The notes under the pieces were generated by a model. It did no database searches, was not told the origin of the DNA, and saw only the letters and a list, made by a program, of their open reading frames with translations. A stretch of DNA of 64,000 bases, taken from assembly GCA_032622095.1 (NCBI GenBank), contig CP136069.1:38540194-38604193 (forward strand). The letters are read 5' to 3'. The stretch's first letter is position 1, and every line of letters begins with the position of its first letter. Source of the DNA: Siphonodentalium dalli. Taxonomy: Eukaryota; Mollusca; Scaphopoda; Gadilida; Siphonodentaliidae. The translations under genes were made by a program, and so were the position numbers. Shown here piece by piece: positions 12,211 to 23,730 of this stretch.

Positions 12211-13139
12211 TGTGTGTTTGTTTGTTTGTTTGTTTGTTTGTTTTTTGTTTGTTTTTGTTTTTTTAATTAAATATGTGCATAACAATTAGGCAATGCTAAT
12301 ATTTGTACTTTCTAAAGTTGTGCGATCCGTCATTCAAGTAGACACATATTTGATTGGGCTGGATACATGCTACATTCATGCTGTCAAATTTACTACCTGT
12401 ACCTTAACCGGGTTGAGGATTTTGTGCCTGCTGCTACTTACACATACAATACATCTATAAATACATAATTTGTTTGTATCACATCATTTGTAACATATAA
12501 ATTCAAAATAAGGAAGCATATAATAATATATTGAGAGTATGGCCGCCATGCAATTGACTCGAATGATGGTCTTAAGGCACATACATGTATAGCAGTTCTA
12601 GTATGGTGGCAGAACAATACACAGTTTTTCGTTTGGAGAATATATCCAGTAAAACCAAATAAGCATGTACTTGATGGTATTAACATTTTTTATATATATA
12701 TTTTATTTCTTTTATTTATTTATTATGGTTATTAATTTTTTTTTTTCTCTCAATAGGTGCATACCAATTTAAATAGATGAAAAACCAACTCGTCTATTCT
12801 TAAAGGTAATCAATCCGAATTAGCGCTCGCAAATTACTATTTCCTTGGCTTCGGGGGTAAAAAATATTTGATTCGAGTCGAGGAACCTATCCATCAAAGC
12901 TAGAAGTAATCAGATATCGATGTTTGAAATCAATTGTGGCCCAGTAAACTGTCGACGAGAAGAACTTATCTGACCAGATAGGGGATGAAGATCGATAACT
13001 CTAAAATCCAGTGGCTTTTTTGGTGTCAGATATTTGACAACTGGCCAAATTTCGTTGAACAAATCGTTGATAAATAACAGGTTTTGGGCAATTTTATACT
13101 ATAGTTGACTGTGGTTAGCATTATTACAAATTATGTACA
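12111..13139. other. Spacer with CGATCGCG cluster and microsatellite
   Basis: At 12,111-12,150 the palindrome GCGATCGC and close variants recur within 40 bases. The microsatellite at 12,178-12,275 follows. The remainder is AT-rich with no gene-like signal. Confidence 0.4.
12178..12275. repeat. (AT)n then (GTTT)n microsatellite
   Basis: An alternating AT run passes directly into a degenerate GTTT repeat and T-rich sequence. This could be the tail of an old retroposon, but no body is recognisable beside it. Confidence 0.85.
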
Positions 13140-13455
13140 TGTTAGACAGGGATCACGGGACAGGGGTGGTGCGGATTTCTCACCCTATATGGGGATGTCA
13201 CGACCTTATCAGTTTGACGGGTGTAGGAAAGTCTACTCAGAGAGTAAATTTCACCGATACATCACTCCTCTGTGTGTAGAAACCACCGACCCCGGAAATC
13301 AACCGACAAACTTGCCCGATACACGAATCAGATTATACTCACTTAGCGTGGATCGCGAATCAGCGCTTGTCGGTATTAGAACCAGCTTCGTCAGCGCTAG
13401 ACGACAGATGGCGGCTTAATACACTGAGCATTCTACCGACGGGACCACCGGGATC
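13140..13455 (-). mobile_element. tRNA-derived SINE-like element
   Basis: On the minus strand a Pol III A-box-like motif TGGTCCCGTCGGTAGAATG lies at 13,428-13,447. A B-box-like motif GGTTCTAATACC lies at 13,372-13,383, 45 bp further in, which is the spacing found in tRNA promoters. Downstream is a conserved-looking body with the phrases TTTCCGGGGTCGG, GACTTTCCTACACCC and AAGGTCGTGACATCCC, similar to what I recall of core regions in lophotrochozoan SINEs. No tRNA cloverleaf can be completed, so it is not a tRNA gene. The tail and target duplication are unclear. Confidence 0.5.
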
Positions 13456-13762
13456 CTTTCCAATCAATGGATAGTGTAAAATATTGTGTGTTCAGATCAA
13501 GAACCAACTATATATTGTTCAACTTTGAGTCAAAATATTACAATTAAATTACATTCAGTTCAAGAATCCAATTGGTTATTTAAGTCATGCTGTGAACGTG
13601 GGGTTTTTAAGTTGGATCGTCGGGTTTCCTAAAAATAGTCATGGCTGTTGTCGCAACCAAACTTTGGTCAAACTTTCAGCAGCTGGAAAGGGCATGCATT
13701 CCTGACAAATTAGATGGAAGTACCTGACAAAAATAAGTTGAAATTGTTTTTTGTTTTTGTTT
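13456..13762. other. Spacer
   Basis: No gene or repeat was recognised. It borders the foldback element. Confidence 0.4.
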
Positions 13763-16190
13763 TTGGTACCGGTGTAACACGATATCTCCCCCCCCCCCTG
13801 GGTATCTTCCCCCGCGGGGGAAGTTATCCCGGGGTATCTCCCCCCCCGGGGGGGGGAACATACCCCGGGGTATCTTTTCCCCCACCCTGAGTATCTTCCC
13901 CCCCACTCGTACATTTTTTTCCCCTCACTTATTTATAAAATTATGGCAAGAAATGCCGAGAAAACATTTTTTTTTTTTTTTTTTTGTGGTTATTTTGAAG
14001 TTTAACTTAACCCAGCAATGGCATAAATATGTCAAAATATTACCTTATGATACTATCGTTTAATTTGCTTTATATAGTCATGAAATGGCGAGAAATTAAC
14101 TTTATATGAGCAAAATTTTATAGAGTAAAAATTTTGGGTGGGGGGGGAATGATACCCAGGCCTGAGTATCTCCCCACCCAGCACCTACATATGACAAAAA
14201 TTAAACGTATGATTATATTGCTTAATTTGCTTTATATAGTCATGAAATGGCGAGAAATTAACTTTATATGAGCAAAATTTGATAGAGTAAGAATTTGGGG
14301 TGGGGGGGGGGGGAAGATACCCAAGCCTGAGTATCTCCCCCCCCCACCCAGCGCCTACATATGAAAAAATTAAACGTATGATTTTATTGCTTAATTTGCT
14401 TTATATAGTCATGAATTGGCGAGAAATTAACTTTATATGAGCAAAATTTGATAGAGTAAGAATTTGGGGTGGGGGGGGGGAAGATACCCAGGCCTGAGTA
14501 TCTCCCCCCCCCCCCACCCAGCGCCTACATATGAAAAAATTAAACGTATGATTTTATTGCTTAATTTGCTTTATATAGTCATGAATTGGCGAGAAATTAA
14601 CTTTATATGATCAAAATTTGATAGAGTAAGAATTTGGGGTGGGGGGGGGGGGAAGATACCCAGGCCTGAGTATCTTCCCCCCCCCCCCACACAGCCCCTA
14701 CATATGAAAAAAATTAAACGTATGATTTTATTGCTTAATTTGCTTTATATATAGTCATGAAATGGCGAGAAATTAACTTTATGTGAGAACAATTTTATTG
14801 AGTAAGAATTTGGGGTGTGGAGGGATACCCATGCCTGAGTATCTCCCCCCCCCCCACCCAGCAGCTACATATGACAAAAATACGTATGATTGACTTTTTA
14901 TGAAAAAAAGTTGATAGAGTAGGAATTTGGTGTGGGGGAGAGGCCTGAGTCTGAGCACAGGAGCATGGAATTTGGTCAAAACCCCTCTTTTATTGGCGGA
15001 ACCACCACCCGGGACCCTGCTTGGAATTTGGTCAAAACCCCACTTTTATTGGCGGAACCGGTGGTGGTTCCGCCAATAAAAGAGGGGTTTTGACCAAATT
15101 CCAAGCTCCTGTGGTCTGAGCCTGAGCCCCCCCCCCCCCCCCACCCAGCAGCAGAATTAAAAAAAAATATATATATAAGTTTATCTTTAAACTTATATAT
15201 ATATATTTTTTTATATAATTTTGCTTTCTATAGTCATGAATGAGAAAAAGTTGGTTAGATACTTGTCACCTCTATCACAGATAATATTTCCTTTTTTTGT
15301 AAATAGGTTTATATTTTGTTATCTCCCCCCCCACCCCAAATTCTTACTCTAATCAATTTTGCTCATATAAACAGCTGATATAAAGTTAATTTCTCGCCAT
15401 TTCATGACTATATAAAGCAAATTAAGCAATAAAATCATACGTTTAATTTTTGTCATATGTAGGCGCTGGATGGGGGGGGGGGGGAAGATACTCAGGCCTG
15501 GGTATCTCCCCCACCCCCACTCCAAATTCTTACTCTAATCAAATTTTGCTCATATAAAGTTAATTTCTCGCCATTTCATGACTATATAAAGCAAATTAAG
15601 CAATAAAATCATACGTTTAATTTTTGTCATATGTAGGCGCTGGGTGGGGGGGGGGGGAAGATACTCAGGCCTGGGTATCTCCCCCCACCCCATATTCTTA
15701 CTCTATCAAATTTTGCTCATATAAAGTTAATTTCTCGCCATTTCATAACTATATAAAGCAAATTAAGCAATAAAATCATACGTTTAATTTTTGTCATATG
15801 TAGCCGCTGGGTGGGGGGAAAGATACTCAGGCCTGGATATTTCCCCTCCCAGCTCCCACCCCAAATTCTTACTCTATTAAATTGTTCTCATATAAAGTTA
15901 ATTTCTCGCCATTTCATGACAATATAAAGCAAAATAAACGATGATAAAATCGTAAGGTAATATTTTGACATATTTATGCTATTGGGTTGTGTGAGGGGTT
16001 AAGTTAAACTTCAAAATAAAAAAAAATTTAAATTTTTTTTTTAATAGTTTTCTCGGCATTTCTTGCCATCTATTATATATAATAAGTGAGGGGAAAAAAA
16101 TATATGAGTGGGGGGGAAGATACCCAGGGCGGGGGGGGGGGGGGAGATACCCAGGGGGGGGGGGAGATAAACTGTTACACCGGTACCAAA
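13763..16190. mobile_element. Foldback element of poly-G/poly-C hairpin units
   Basis: The ends are inverted copies: TTTTGGTACCGGTGTAACA at 13,762 on, and its reverse complement ending near 16,190. The left arm holds about six tandem units of about 170-190 bp, the right arm about four in reverse orientation. Each unit has an AT-rich part (GCTTTATATAGTCATGAA, GGCGAGAAATTAACTTTAT) and a palindrome. The palindrome has a run of 8-14 G, then AAGATACCCAGGCCTGAGTATCT (interrupted by variants), then a run of 7-13 C. No transposase is present. Open frames made of Gly, Pro and Arg are artefacts of the homopolymers. Target duplication could not be fixed because the flanks are T- and A-rich. Confidence 0.85.
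14951..15120. repeat. Central palindrome of the foldback element
   Basis: A segment of about 50 bp with GGAATTTGGTCAAAACCCC and TTTTATTGGCGGAACC occurs twice forward (from 14,967 and 15,024). It then occurs once in reverse complement (15,061-15,105). The forward and reverse copies are joined at ACCGGTGGTGG. A second AT-rich hairpin lies at 15,166-15,215. Confidence 0.85.
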
Positions 16191-19080
16191 ACTTGATTCT
16201 TTTCCTAATATCGGTCAAATGTTTGAACTAAAATGGTTATCAGTTGGAAACATTTCGAACCATTATTATAGTGGATATCCGGTGGGAATTTCCAACAACT
16301 GGAAATAATGAGGTACCTGTTGGAAATGTTCAATTCATTGGGGTGAGGGGGTGACTGGTGGGGCTGCAATGAAATTTCGCGGACTTGGGAATTTGCACTA
16401 AGTTGAAAATTAAGAAAGATTCTAACTAACTATCGCCGTGGTTGAAGTTATTGAAATTTATTTTCCAGAAAATGTAATGGTCACAACGGGGGGATCTTGA
16501 AAAAAATCCAAAATAAAAGGTCCGGGTGGGGTGGGTTGTATCTGAGTCCCGATCGCAGATATTTCCAATGCCATATCATTTTTTTCCAAATCCATTTTTA
16601 AAGACAAATTATGACAAATAAACCAATTTGAAATGTCATGGCTAAAGAAACTAGAGCAGGGGGTCCCATTTTATTTAATCGGACATGTCCTTATTTTGTA
16701 CCACAATTGTTCGTGTTGTCTTAATATCATTTTTATAGTTTGTGCTGTTATATTGTATATCCAGTCCAGAAATAATTTATTCCCAAATGATGAATTAGTG
16801 CTTACAAAACTAGCTCCGACCTAAATTAATTTCAGAAGCACGGAACTAAAGACACCCGCATCTAACGCGAATTACGTTCCGATTACAAAACTACTATCAT
16901 TCCCTATTTATCCGTGTCGACCACACCCATCGATAACATATTGCGCGTAGAAATAATGGCACGAAAATCTGACTTAATCCATCTAACGGTAGTATGCTTC
17001 AAACAACACCAGGATATTATAAATAAAACTCCATTGTAAAGCCAACTACACGCATTTACATTCAAATTACCAATCTGTATCGTTACCTTGAAACCAGAAA
17101 TCGTTATTCTCGTCTCAGGTTCAAGTCTCGGTTTATACAAAAATCTCAGACCGGGGGAGGGGGTACTAGGTCTCAGTTGTAGACTATTACCTATAACACA
17201 CATAATTATCGATTATATTAAATTGTGTCCTGTGCATATATAATTATAATCTATCATCTACCAATATAACACAGTTCCTATTTGGTTAACATACAGATAA
17301 ATGCTTCCAAAAACTACTTATGTTTCTGCTACCAGAACTTGTACGTTACCACATGCTTGAATGACAATAAGATGACAATCCTTGGTTTACGTAAACCTAA
17401 GTTTCAAAAAGACGAGAATGCGCAGACCAGTGCAGACCAATAATCCCAGGTTACTCGCTCCGAAGCCATGTAGCACGTCGCGATCACCGTGGTTTGGGCC
17501 TGGTCTAGACTACAGTTTACGCGAAACTTGGTCCAGAGCAGAGACCAGAATAATGCCGTCACTGCGCGTAGAAATTTAGTCCAGCTATTTATGGACCTAT
17601 TTCGATATGGCGGTTTAACTAAAAGCGAATATTATAGGTGTATTTTTGGAGAGTAAATCACCACGTGGCTTTAAATTTATGCATACGCAATTTGGTAGTA
17701 TGGACACTACACTGTATATTGATATATACAGGAAATACAGAACTAGATGTATACTTATATATATGTACTCTGAAAACAATTTCCAACGAAACAGTAAATT
17801 CAAGCTATTTATAATATTTCGCAAAGAAGTGATAAAGCGCTCTTTATTTTAACCAAATAAGGAGGAAAAGACTAAAACGGAATGTTCTTGTTTCATGCTA
17901 AATAATATTCGGGACCGGATTCTTAATTCTTAATTCAATGACTTGATATATAATGAGTGAATCTTTCTGTACCATGCACAGTCCGTATAAGAGTATTTAA
18001 CGTATTTATCGATCTGCATGTATTCTAATCACCGGAACCGAACCGGAATGTAGCAAAAATGAACATAAAATTTCTGGCGTCAAACCATCATGGGGTTTAC
18101 ATTATACATGTAGTTCTCACCTGAGCATACTGCCAAAATAGAACAAACGATGAACAGAGAGTAAAACTCTGCTCCCTTCACATCCATCGCGCCTCCAAGA
18201 AAATGCGTCTAACGATTAAATACAATATTATCACAGACGTTTCTGACCCTTTCCAGTCATGCACGAATTTTCTCGATCCTGTGACGCGATATCTGGCGGA
18301 TGATCGGGGAACTGTATTGTATGATATTTAATTTAATTTCAGTTAATTTAATTTTACGCAGATTTGTATAACACTTCTGATACAAGAGTCGTGTCATATT
18401 GCCAATCGCATGTTCAAGTGGTATGTGCAAGACACAAGGGAGGACGTCGACGGGAAGTGGCAATGTCGTAGTGTGTATTAGTGACATATATAGGGCGTGT
18501 CACGACAGTCCGGACAAAAGTGCCATCTTTTGATATTGTGTACTTATACGTATGTGTGTTTCAATTCTAGTATGGGAAACCGACCGCCTGACCTTTATTT
18601 CCCGTATAACAAGACATTTTATCGGAGGACACTCATTTGCAACAACGTTACCCATTTGTTGCGAAAATTAAAACTTCCTAGATACGTTGTTCAACTCACA
18701 AGTTTCGAGTGTTATCCTCAAATTGTGCGCCTCTGACGGAGAATGTCCGATAGTTTGATCCACAAATTAGCATATTGTTATAGACCTAGTTGTCCTTATC
18801 AATCGAACATATAATGATTTGATGACGTTTATTTTAATAGGATAATGGTGGTGAGATCGTCTTGGAGATGATGGTTGTAGTTATGTCCACGAGAGGTTGC
18901 ACGTCGACCGATTTGGATCGGCCTTTTTAATTTTGATTACGACAGCAGTATCGTTCTACTGTGCGACATTTTTACGAGTTTTTAATTGAACAGTAATAAT
19001 TATTAAAAATTGTTGACGTCACAAAATCAGATATAGCCTATTTCAAAACAAAGTTTAGTTATTAGATTCCATGTATATAT
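16191..19080. other. Long spacer, no gene recognised
   Basis: Only short open frames occur. The stretch at about 17,390-17,590 is locally richer in CpG than its surroundings, but no promoter, exon or RNA could be supported. No repeat unit is obvious by eye. Confidence 0.45.
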
Positions 19081-19715
19081 GACTAGCAGGTGGACCCGAC
19101 TTCGTCCGGGCTGTTTCCCCTCTGCTTTTCGGCGAATTGCGCGATTTGACCTTGAATTGTCCATTTTGAAGGTCAAGGTGAGGTGGGGTCACGATTTGAC
19201 CCGTCCAAAACACTGCCCGGAGAAAAGTACCCGACAAAAGTACCCGTCGAAATCCATCCGGTTTTACCCGATTTGACCTCGAATTGATAATTTGGATGGT
19301 CAAGGTCAGGTCGAAGTCACGACTCGATCCGTCCAAAACACACAGTGGACAAAGGTAACCCTACGTATCACATTTCGTCGAAATCCCATCAAAATTCGCG
19401 ATTTGACCTTGAATTGACCCGATTTCAAGGTCACGTCGCACGGGCAAACGAATAGGCTTGCGACACTCCCCATACGAAAGTATCCCCAGACACTAATTTT
19501 CATCGAAATCCCGCGATACTCGGGCGTTCGACCTTGAAATGACCCGATTTCAAGGTCACGTCGCACGGGCAAATTAATAGGCCCATGCCAGTCCCCGGCC
19601 GAACGTACCCCCACATACCAAGTTTCATCGAAATCGGTTCGGTCGTTTTCGAGTCCATCGCGAACAGACAGACAGACACACAGACAGACACACATATCTC
19701 CCAAAATATATCATA
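19081..19715 (-). mobile_element. Helitron-like element, copy a
   Basis: The minus-strand 3' end carries CCCGGACGAAGTCGGG, then TCCACCTG and CTAG at 19,082-19,085, followed by T. The body consists of units of about 120 bp with the site TCAAGGTCA in both orientations. The 5' side has AAACGACCGAACCGATTTCG in reverse complement, then a (CAGA)n stretch, then TATATTTTGGGAG. No protein is encoded. Copy b follows directly. Confidence 0.65.
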
Positions 19716-20362
19716 GACTAGCAGGTGGACCCGACTTCGTCCGGGCTGTTTCCTCTCTGCTTTTCGGCGAATTGCGCGATTTGACCTTGAATTGTCCATT
19801 TTGAAGGTCAAGGTCAGGTGGGGTCACGATTTGACCCGTCCAAAACACTGCCCCGACAAAAGTACCCGACAAAAGTACCCGTCGAAATCCATCCGGTTTT
19901 ACCCGATTTGACCTCGAATTGATCATTTTGAAGGTCAAGGTCAGGTCGGGGTCACGACTCGACCGGTCCAAAACACTCAGTGGACAAAAGTTACCCCACG
20001 TATCAAATTTCGTCGAAATCCCATCAAAATTCGCGATTTGACCTTGAATTGACCCGATTTCAAGGTCAATGTCACGTCGCATGGGCAAACGAATAAGCTT
20101 ACGACACTCCCCATACGAAAGTATCCCCAGACACTAATTTTCATCGAAATCCCGTGATACTCGGGCGTTCGACCTTGGAATGACCGATTCCAAGGTCAAG
20201 GTCACGTCGCACGGGCAAATTAATAGGCCCATGCCACTCCCCGGCCGAAATTCTCCCCACATACCAAGTTTCATCGAAATCGGCTCGGCCGTTTTCGAGT
20301 CCATCGCGAACACACAGACAGACAGACACACATACAGACACACATATTTCCCAAAATATATA
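19716..20362 (-). mobile_element. Helitron-like element, copy b
   Basis: It begins on the plus strand with GACTAGCAGGTGGACCCG immediately after the AT-rich 5' end of copy a, with no spacer, and is highly similar to copy a along its length. The outer end near 20,362 (CCAAAATATATATTAAG) lacks the clear TCTATT terminus seen in copy e, so this boundary is approximate. Confidence 0.65.
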
Positions 20363-20879
20363 TTAAGCTTGGTGACAATCGGAAACACAATTTTGTTGAT
20401 GCACGTTTGGTACCCATCCCTCCCCCATCACTGACTCGAATAAGTTCACATTGGTTTATTTAAACCACATAATTAGATTCCTGACATCATGGAGATGACT
20501 ATATATAACTTTGGTTGAAATCGGCGACTAAAACATTAATATCAATGTTGATGCCCATCCCCATCTCAGACCCAGTCGGCATAAATGTTGCGTTTTTAAA
20601 CCACACAAATAGATTCCGCGTATCATGGATAAGAATATTTATCAATTTAATTTGGAGGAAATGAGCGATCAACGATTTTGTTTACCAATTTTGGTGTTCC
20701 TCCCCTCCCAATCCCTGACATTTTTAGCGAATGCAGTGGCCCTCTCCCATCGCTGACCCATATGACACCAATTTGGTGTCTTAGAACCACACGATTAGAT
20801 TCATCGTGTCACGGAAATATAGGATATCAGTTTGGTGGAAATCGGCGGCAATTTTAACTTTTCCTCGTAGAAAGTTACT
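20363..20879. repeat. Degenerate tandem repeat of 125-160 bp
   Basis: Phrases such as AAACCACA.AATTAGATTC, ATCATGGA, and TTTGGTTGAAATCGG or TTTGGTGGAAATCGG recur at about 20,463, 20,598 and 20,787. Text such as CCCATC.CC.ATC..TGACTC lies between them. Copies are old and diverged. The function is unknown. Confidence 0.6.
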
Positions 20880-21116
20880 CATGTTATACCCATATATGGA
20901 GTAATCTAAATTGTCCCCCGTTAATACGCCCTGTCACTGACTCGCGGCCATATTGGATCCACCAGAACTTTGACATGCAGCCGTAAAACCATAGAATCGG
21001 GGCTGGATGAATCTCTGAAACCACGGAACCGGACCTGGTGGATCCAATATGGCCGCGTATTAGTGACAGGGCGTATTAACATGGGACTATTTAGATTACT
21101 CCATATGGGTATAACG
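20880..21116. mobile_element. Hairpin MITE with arms of about 85 bp
   Basis: Left arm 20,880-20,965 and right arm 21,035-21,116 are near-perfect inverted copies. They include TTATACCCATAT, GGAGTAATCTAAAT, TTAATACGCCCTGTCA and GGCCATATTGGATCCACC. A unique centre of about 70 bp separates them. No coding capacity. Target duplication is not clear. Confidence 0.8.
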
Positions 21117-21175
21117 TGACAGAGCGTATATATATATAGGACACAGACTAACATATATCCGCAATTATATATATA

Positions 21176-22205
21176 GACTAGAAGGTGACCCGACTTCGTC
21201 CGGGCTTTGACCTTGAATTGACCATTTTGAAGGTCACGGTGAGTTGGGGTAAAAATTTGACATGTCCAAAACACTGCCCGGACAAAAGTACCCAACAAAA
21301 GTACCCGTCGAAATCCATCCTGTTCTACCCGATTTGACCTTGAATTGATCATTTTGAAGGTCAAGGTCAGGTCGGGGTCACAATTTGACCCGTTGAAAAC
21401 ACTCAGTGGACAAAAGTCAACCCTATGTATAAAATTTCGTGAAAATCCCATCAAAATTCCCGATTTGACCTTGAATTGACCCGATTTCAAGGTCAAGGTC
21501 ACGTCGCACGGGCAAATTAATAGGCGTATGCCACTTCTCGGCCGAAAATACCCCCACATACCAAGTTTCATCGAAACCCCGTGATATTCGGGCGTTTGAC
21601 CTTGAAATGACCCGATTTCAAGGTCAAGGTCACGTCGCACGGACAAATTAATATGCCTATGCCACCCCCCGGCCGAAAATACCCCCACATACCAAGTTTC
21701 ATCGAAATCCCGTGATATTCGCGCGTTTGACCTTGAAAAGTTGAAATGACCCGATGTCAAGGTCAAGGTCACGTCGCACGGGCAAATTAATAGGCCTATG
21801 CCACTTCTCGGCCGAAAATACCCTCACATACCAAGTTTCATCGAAACCCCGTGATATTCGGGCGTTTGACCTTGAAATGACCCGATTTCAAGGTCAAGGT
21901 CACGTCGCACGGACAAATTAATATGCCTATGCCACCCCCGGCCGAAAATACCCCCACATACCAAGTTTCATCGAAATCCCGTGATATTCGGGCGTTTGAC
22001 CTTGAAAAGTTGAAATGACCCGATGTCAAGGTCAAGGTCACGTCGCACGGACAAATTAATATGCCTATGCCACCCCCCGGCCGAAAATACCCCCACATAC
22101 CAAGTTTCATCGAAATCGGGTCGGCCGTTTTCGAGTTCATCGCGAACACACACACACACACACAGATAGATACACACACAGACAGATCTTCCAAAATATA
22201 TAATA
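21176..22205 (-). mobile_element. Helitron-like element, copy c
   Basis: This is the longest copy without extra cargo. It shares the CTAG-hairpin end (GACTAGAAGGTGACCCG on the plus strand) and the CAGA/CA-rich 5' side ending CCAAAATATATAATA. Internally a block of about 260 bp is duplicated (about 21,530-21,790 and 21,790-22,050), adding extra units with TCAAGGTCAAGGTCA. The plus strand at 21,596-21,627 forms a hairpin: TTGACCTTGAAAT, six bases, then its exact reverse complement. Copy d follows with no spacer. Confidence 0.65.
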
Positions 22206-22813
22206 GACTAGAATGTGACCCGACTTCGTCCGGGCTTTGACCTTGAATTGTCCATTTTGAAGGTCAAGTGGGGTCACGATTTGACCAGTCCAAAAACACT
22301 GCCCGGACAAAAGTACCCGACAAACGTGCCCGTCGAAATCCATCCGGTTTTACCCGATTTGACCTTGAATTGATCATTTTGAAGGTCAAGGTCTGGTCGG
22401 GGTCACGATTGGATCCGTCCAAAACAATCAGTGGACAAAAGTAACCCCACGTATCAAATTTCGTCGAAATCCCATCAAAATTGGCGATTTGACCTTGAAG
22501 TTACCCGATTTCAAGGTCAATGTCACGTCGCACGGGCAAATGAATATGCTTATGAGACTCGCCATAAGAAAGTACCCCCACATACCAAGTTTCATCGAAA
22601 TCCCGTGATATTCGGGCGTTTGACCTTGAAATGACCCGATTTCAAGGTCAAGGTGACGTCGCGCGGACAAATTAATATGCCTATGTTCGTTCCCGGCCGA
22701 AAATACCCCCACATACCAAGTTTCATCGAAATCGGTTGGGACGTTTTCGAGTTCATCGCGAACACACACACAGACACACAGACACACAGACAGATCTTCC
22801 AAAATATATAATA
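22206..22813 (-). mobile_element. Helitron-like element, copy d
   Basis: It is delimited on both sides by the abrupt junction AATAGACTAGAA(G/T)GTGACCC. It is similar to copy c but shorter, with the standard order: CTAG-hairpin end, TCAAGGTCA units, GGCCGAAAATACCCCCACAT block, CA-rich stretch, CCAAAATATA end. It has no protein-coding potential. Confidence 0.65.
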
Positions 22814-23730
22814 GACTAGAAGGTGACCCGACTTCGTCCGGGCTTTGACCTTGAATTGTCTATTTTGAAGGCCAAGGTCAAGTGGGGTCACGATTTGACC
22901 CGTCCAAAACACAGTGCCCGAACAAAAGTACCCGACAAAAGTACCCGTCGAAATCCATCCGGTTTTACCCGATTTGACCTTGAATTGACCATTTTGAAGG
23001 TCAAGGTCAGGTGGACCAACACCCCAAAAATGGTGGAAATCGGCCCAGCGGATACCGGGAAATCGGCCCAGCGGATACCGAGATACCCTATGCATCAAAT
23101 TTCGTCCGAAAAAATCCGCCAGTTTAACCCGATTTGATTTCCACTGAAGTATATAAACGCGCCTCATATACACACGCTAAATAATTATCAAGTTTCAACG
23201 TAAAGATAAATTACCATCGGTGCCCGAGATATCGCCAAGACGTCTGAAACAGTCAAATGCATCGGCCGGAGAAGAGTTAACGTGATCTAACTTTATGACC
23301 TCTAACGACGTCATAGAAGTTACGCATTGTTTTTACCCTGATAGAAGATCGTACCACTTCTTCTTAATAATTGAGGCAGATAACTAAAACGGATACATAC
23401 ATATTATATATCGTTGGGAAGAGGAAACACGAAAGATTCTCATAGTGTCATTATTATGACTGGCATGTTATTATTCGCGCTGTTTCGAATCGATTTGTAA
23501 GCACCGAACTGAAATATATTAGCGCAAAACGGCGTAAAAACAGATTTGACATCGGCACGTGAAAAGTTGACCTCGCACGGACAAATTAATAGGCCTATGT
23601 TCGTCCCCGGCCGAAAATACCCCCACATACCAAGTTTCATCGAAATCGGGTGGGCCGTTTTTGAGTTCATCGCGAACACACACACACACAGACACACAGA
23701 CACACAGATCTTCCAAAATATATAATAGAT
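22814..23730 (-). mobile_element. Helitron-like element, copy e, with unique cargo
   Basis: The CTAG-hairpin end is at 22,815. The outer 5' end reads, on the minus strand, host A then TCTATTATATATTTTGG, which fits the TC start and A|T target of Helitrons. Between about 23,140 and 23,560 a stretch of about 400 bp has no counterpart in copies a-d. After it the shared text resumes at TTGACCTCGCACGG. This may be captured genomic DNA. No Rep/helicase open frame is present. Confidence 0.65.

Noticed and set aside
13372-13447. tRNA gene on the minus strand
   Set aside because: A- and B-box motifs are present but no acceptor or anticodon stem can be formed; SINE fits better.
13639-13914. Gly/Arg/Pro-rich open frames of up to 91 codons
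   Set aside because: They are produced by the G and C runs of the foldback element and exist in several frames at once.
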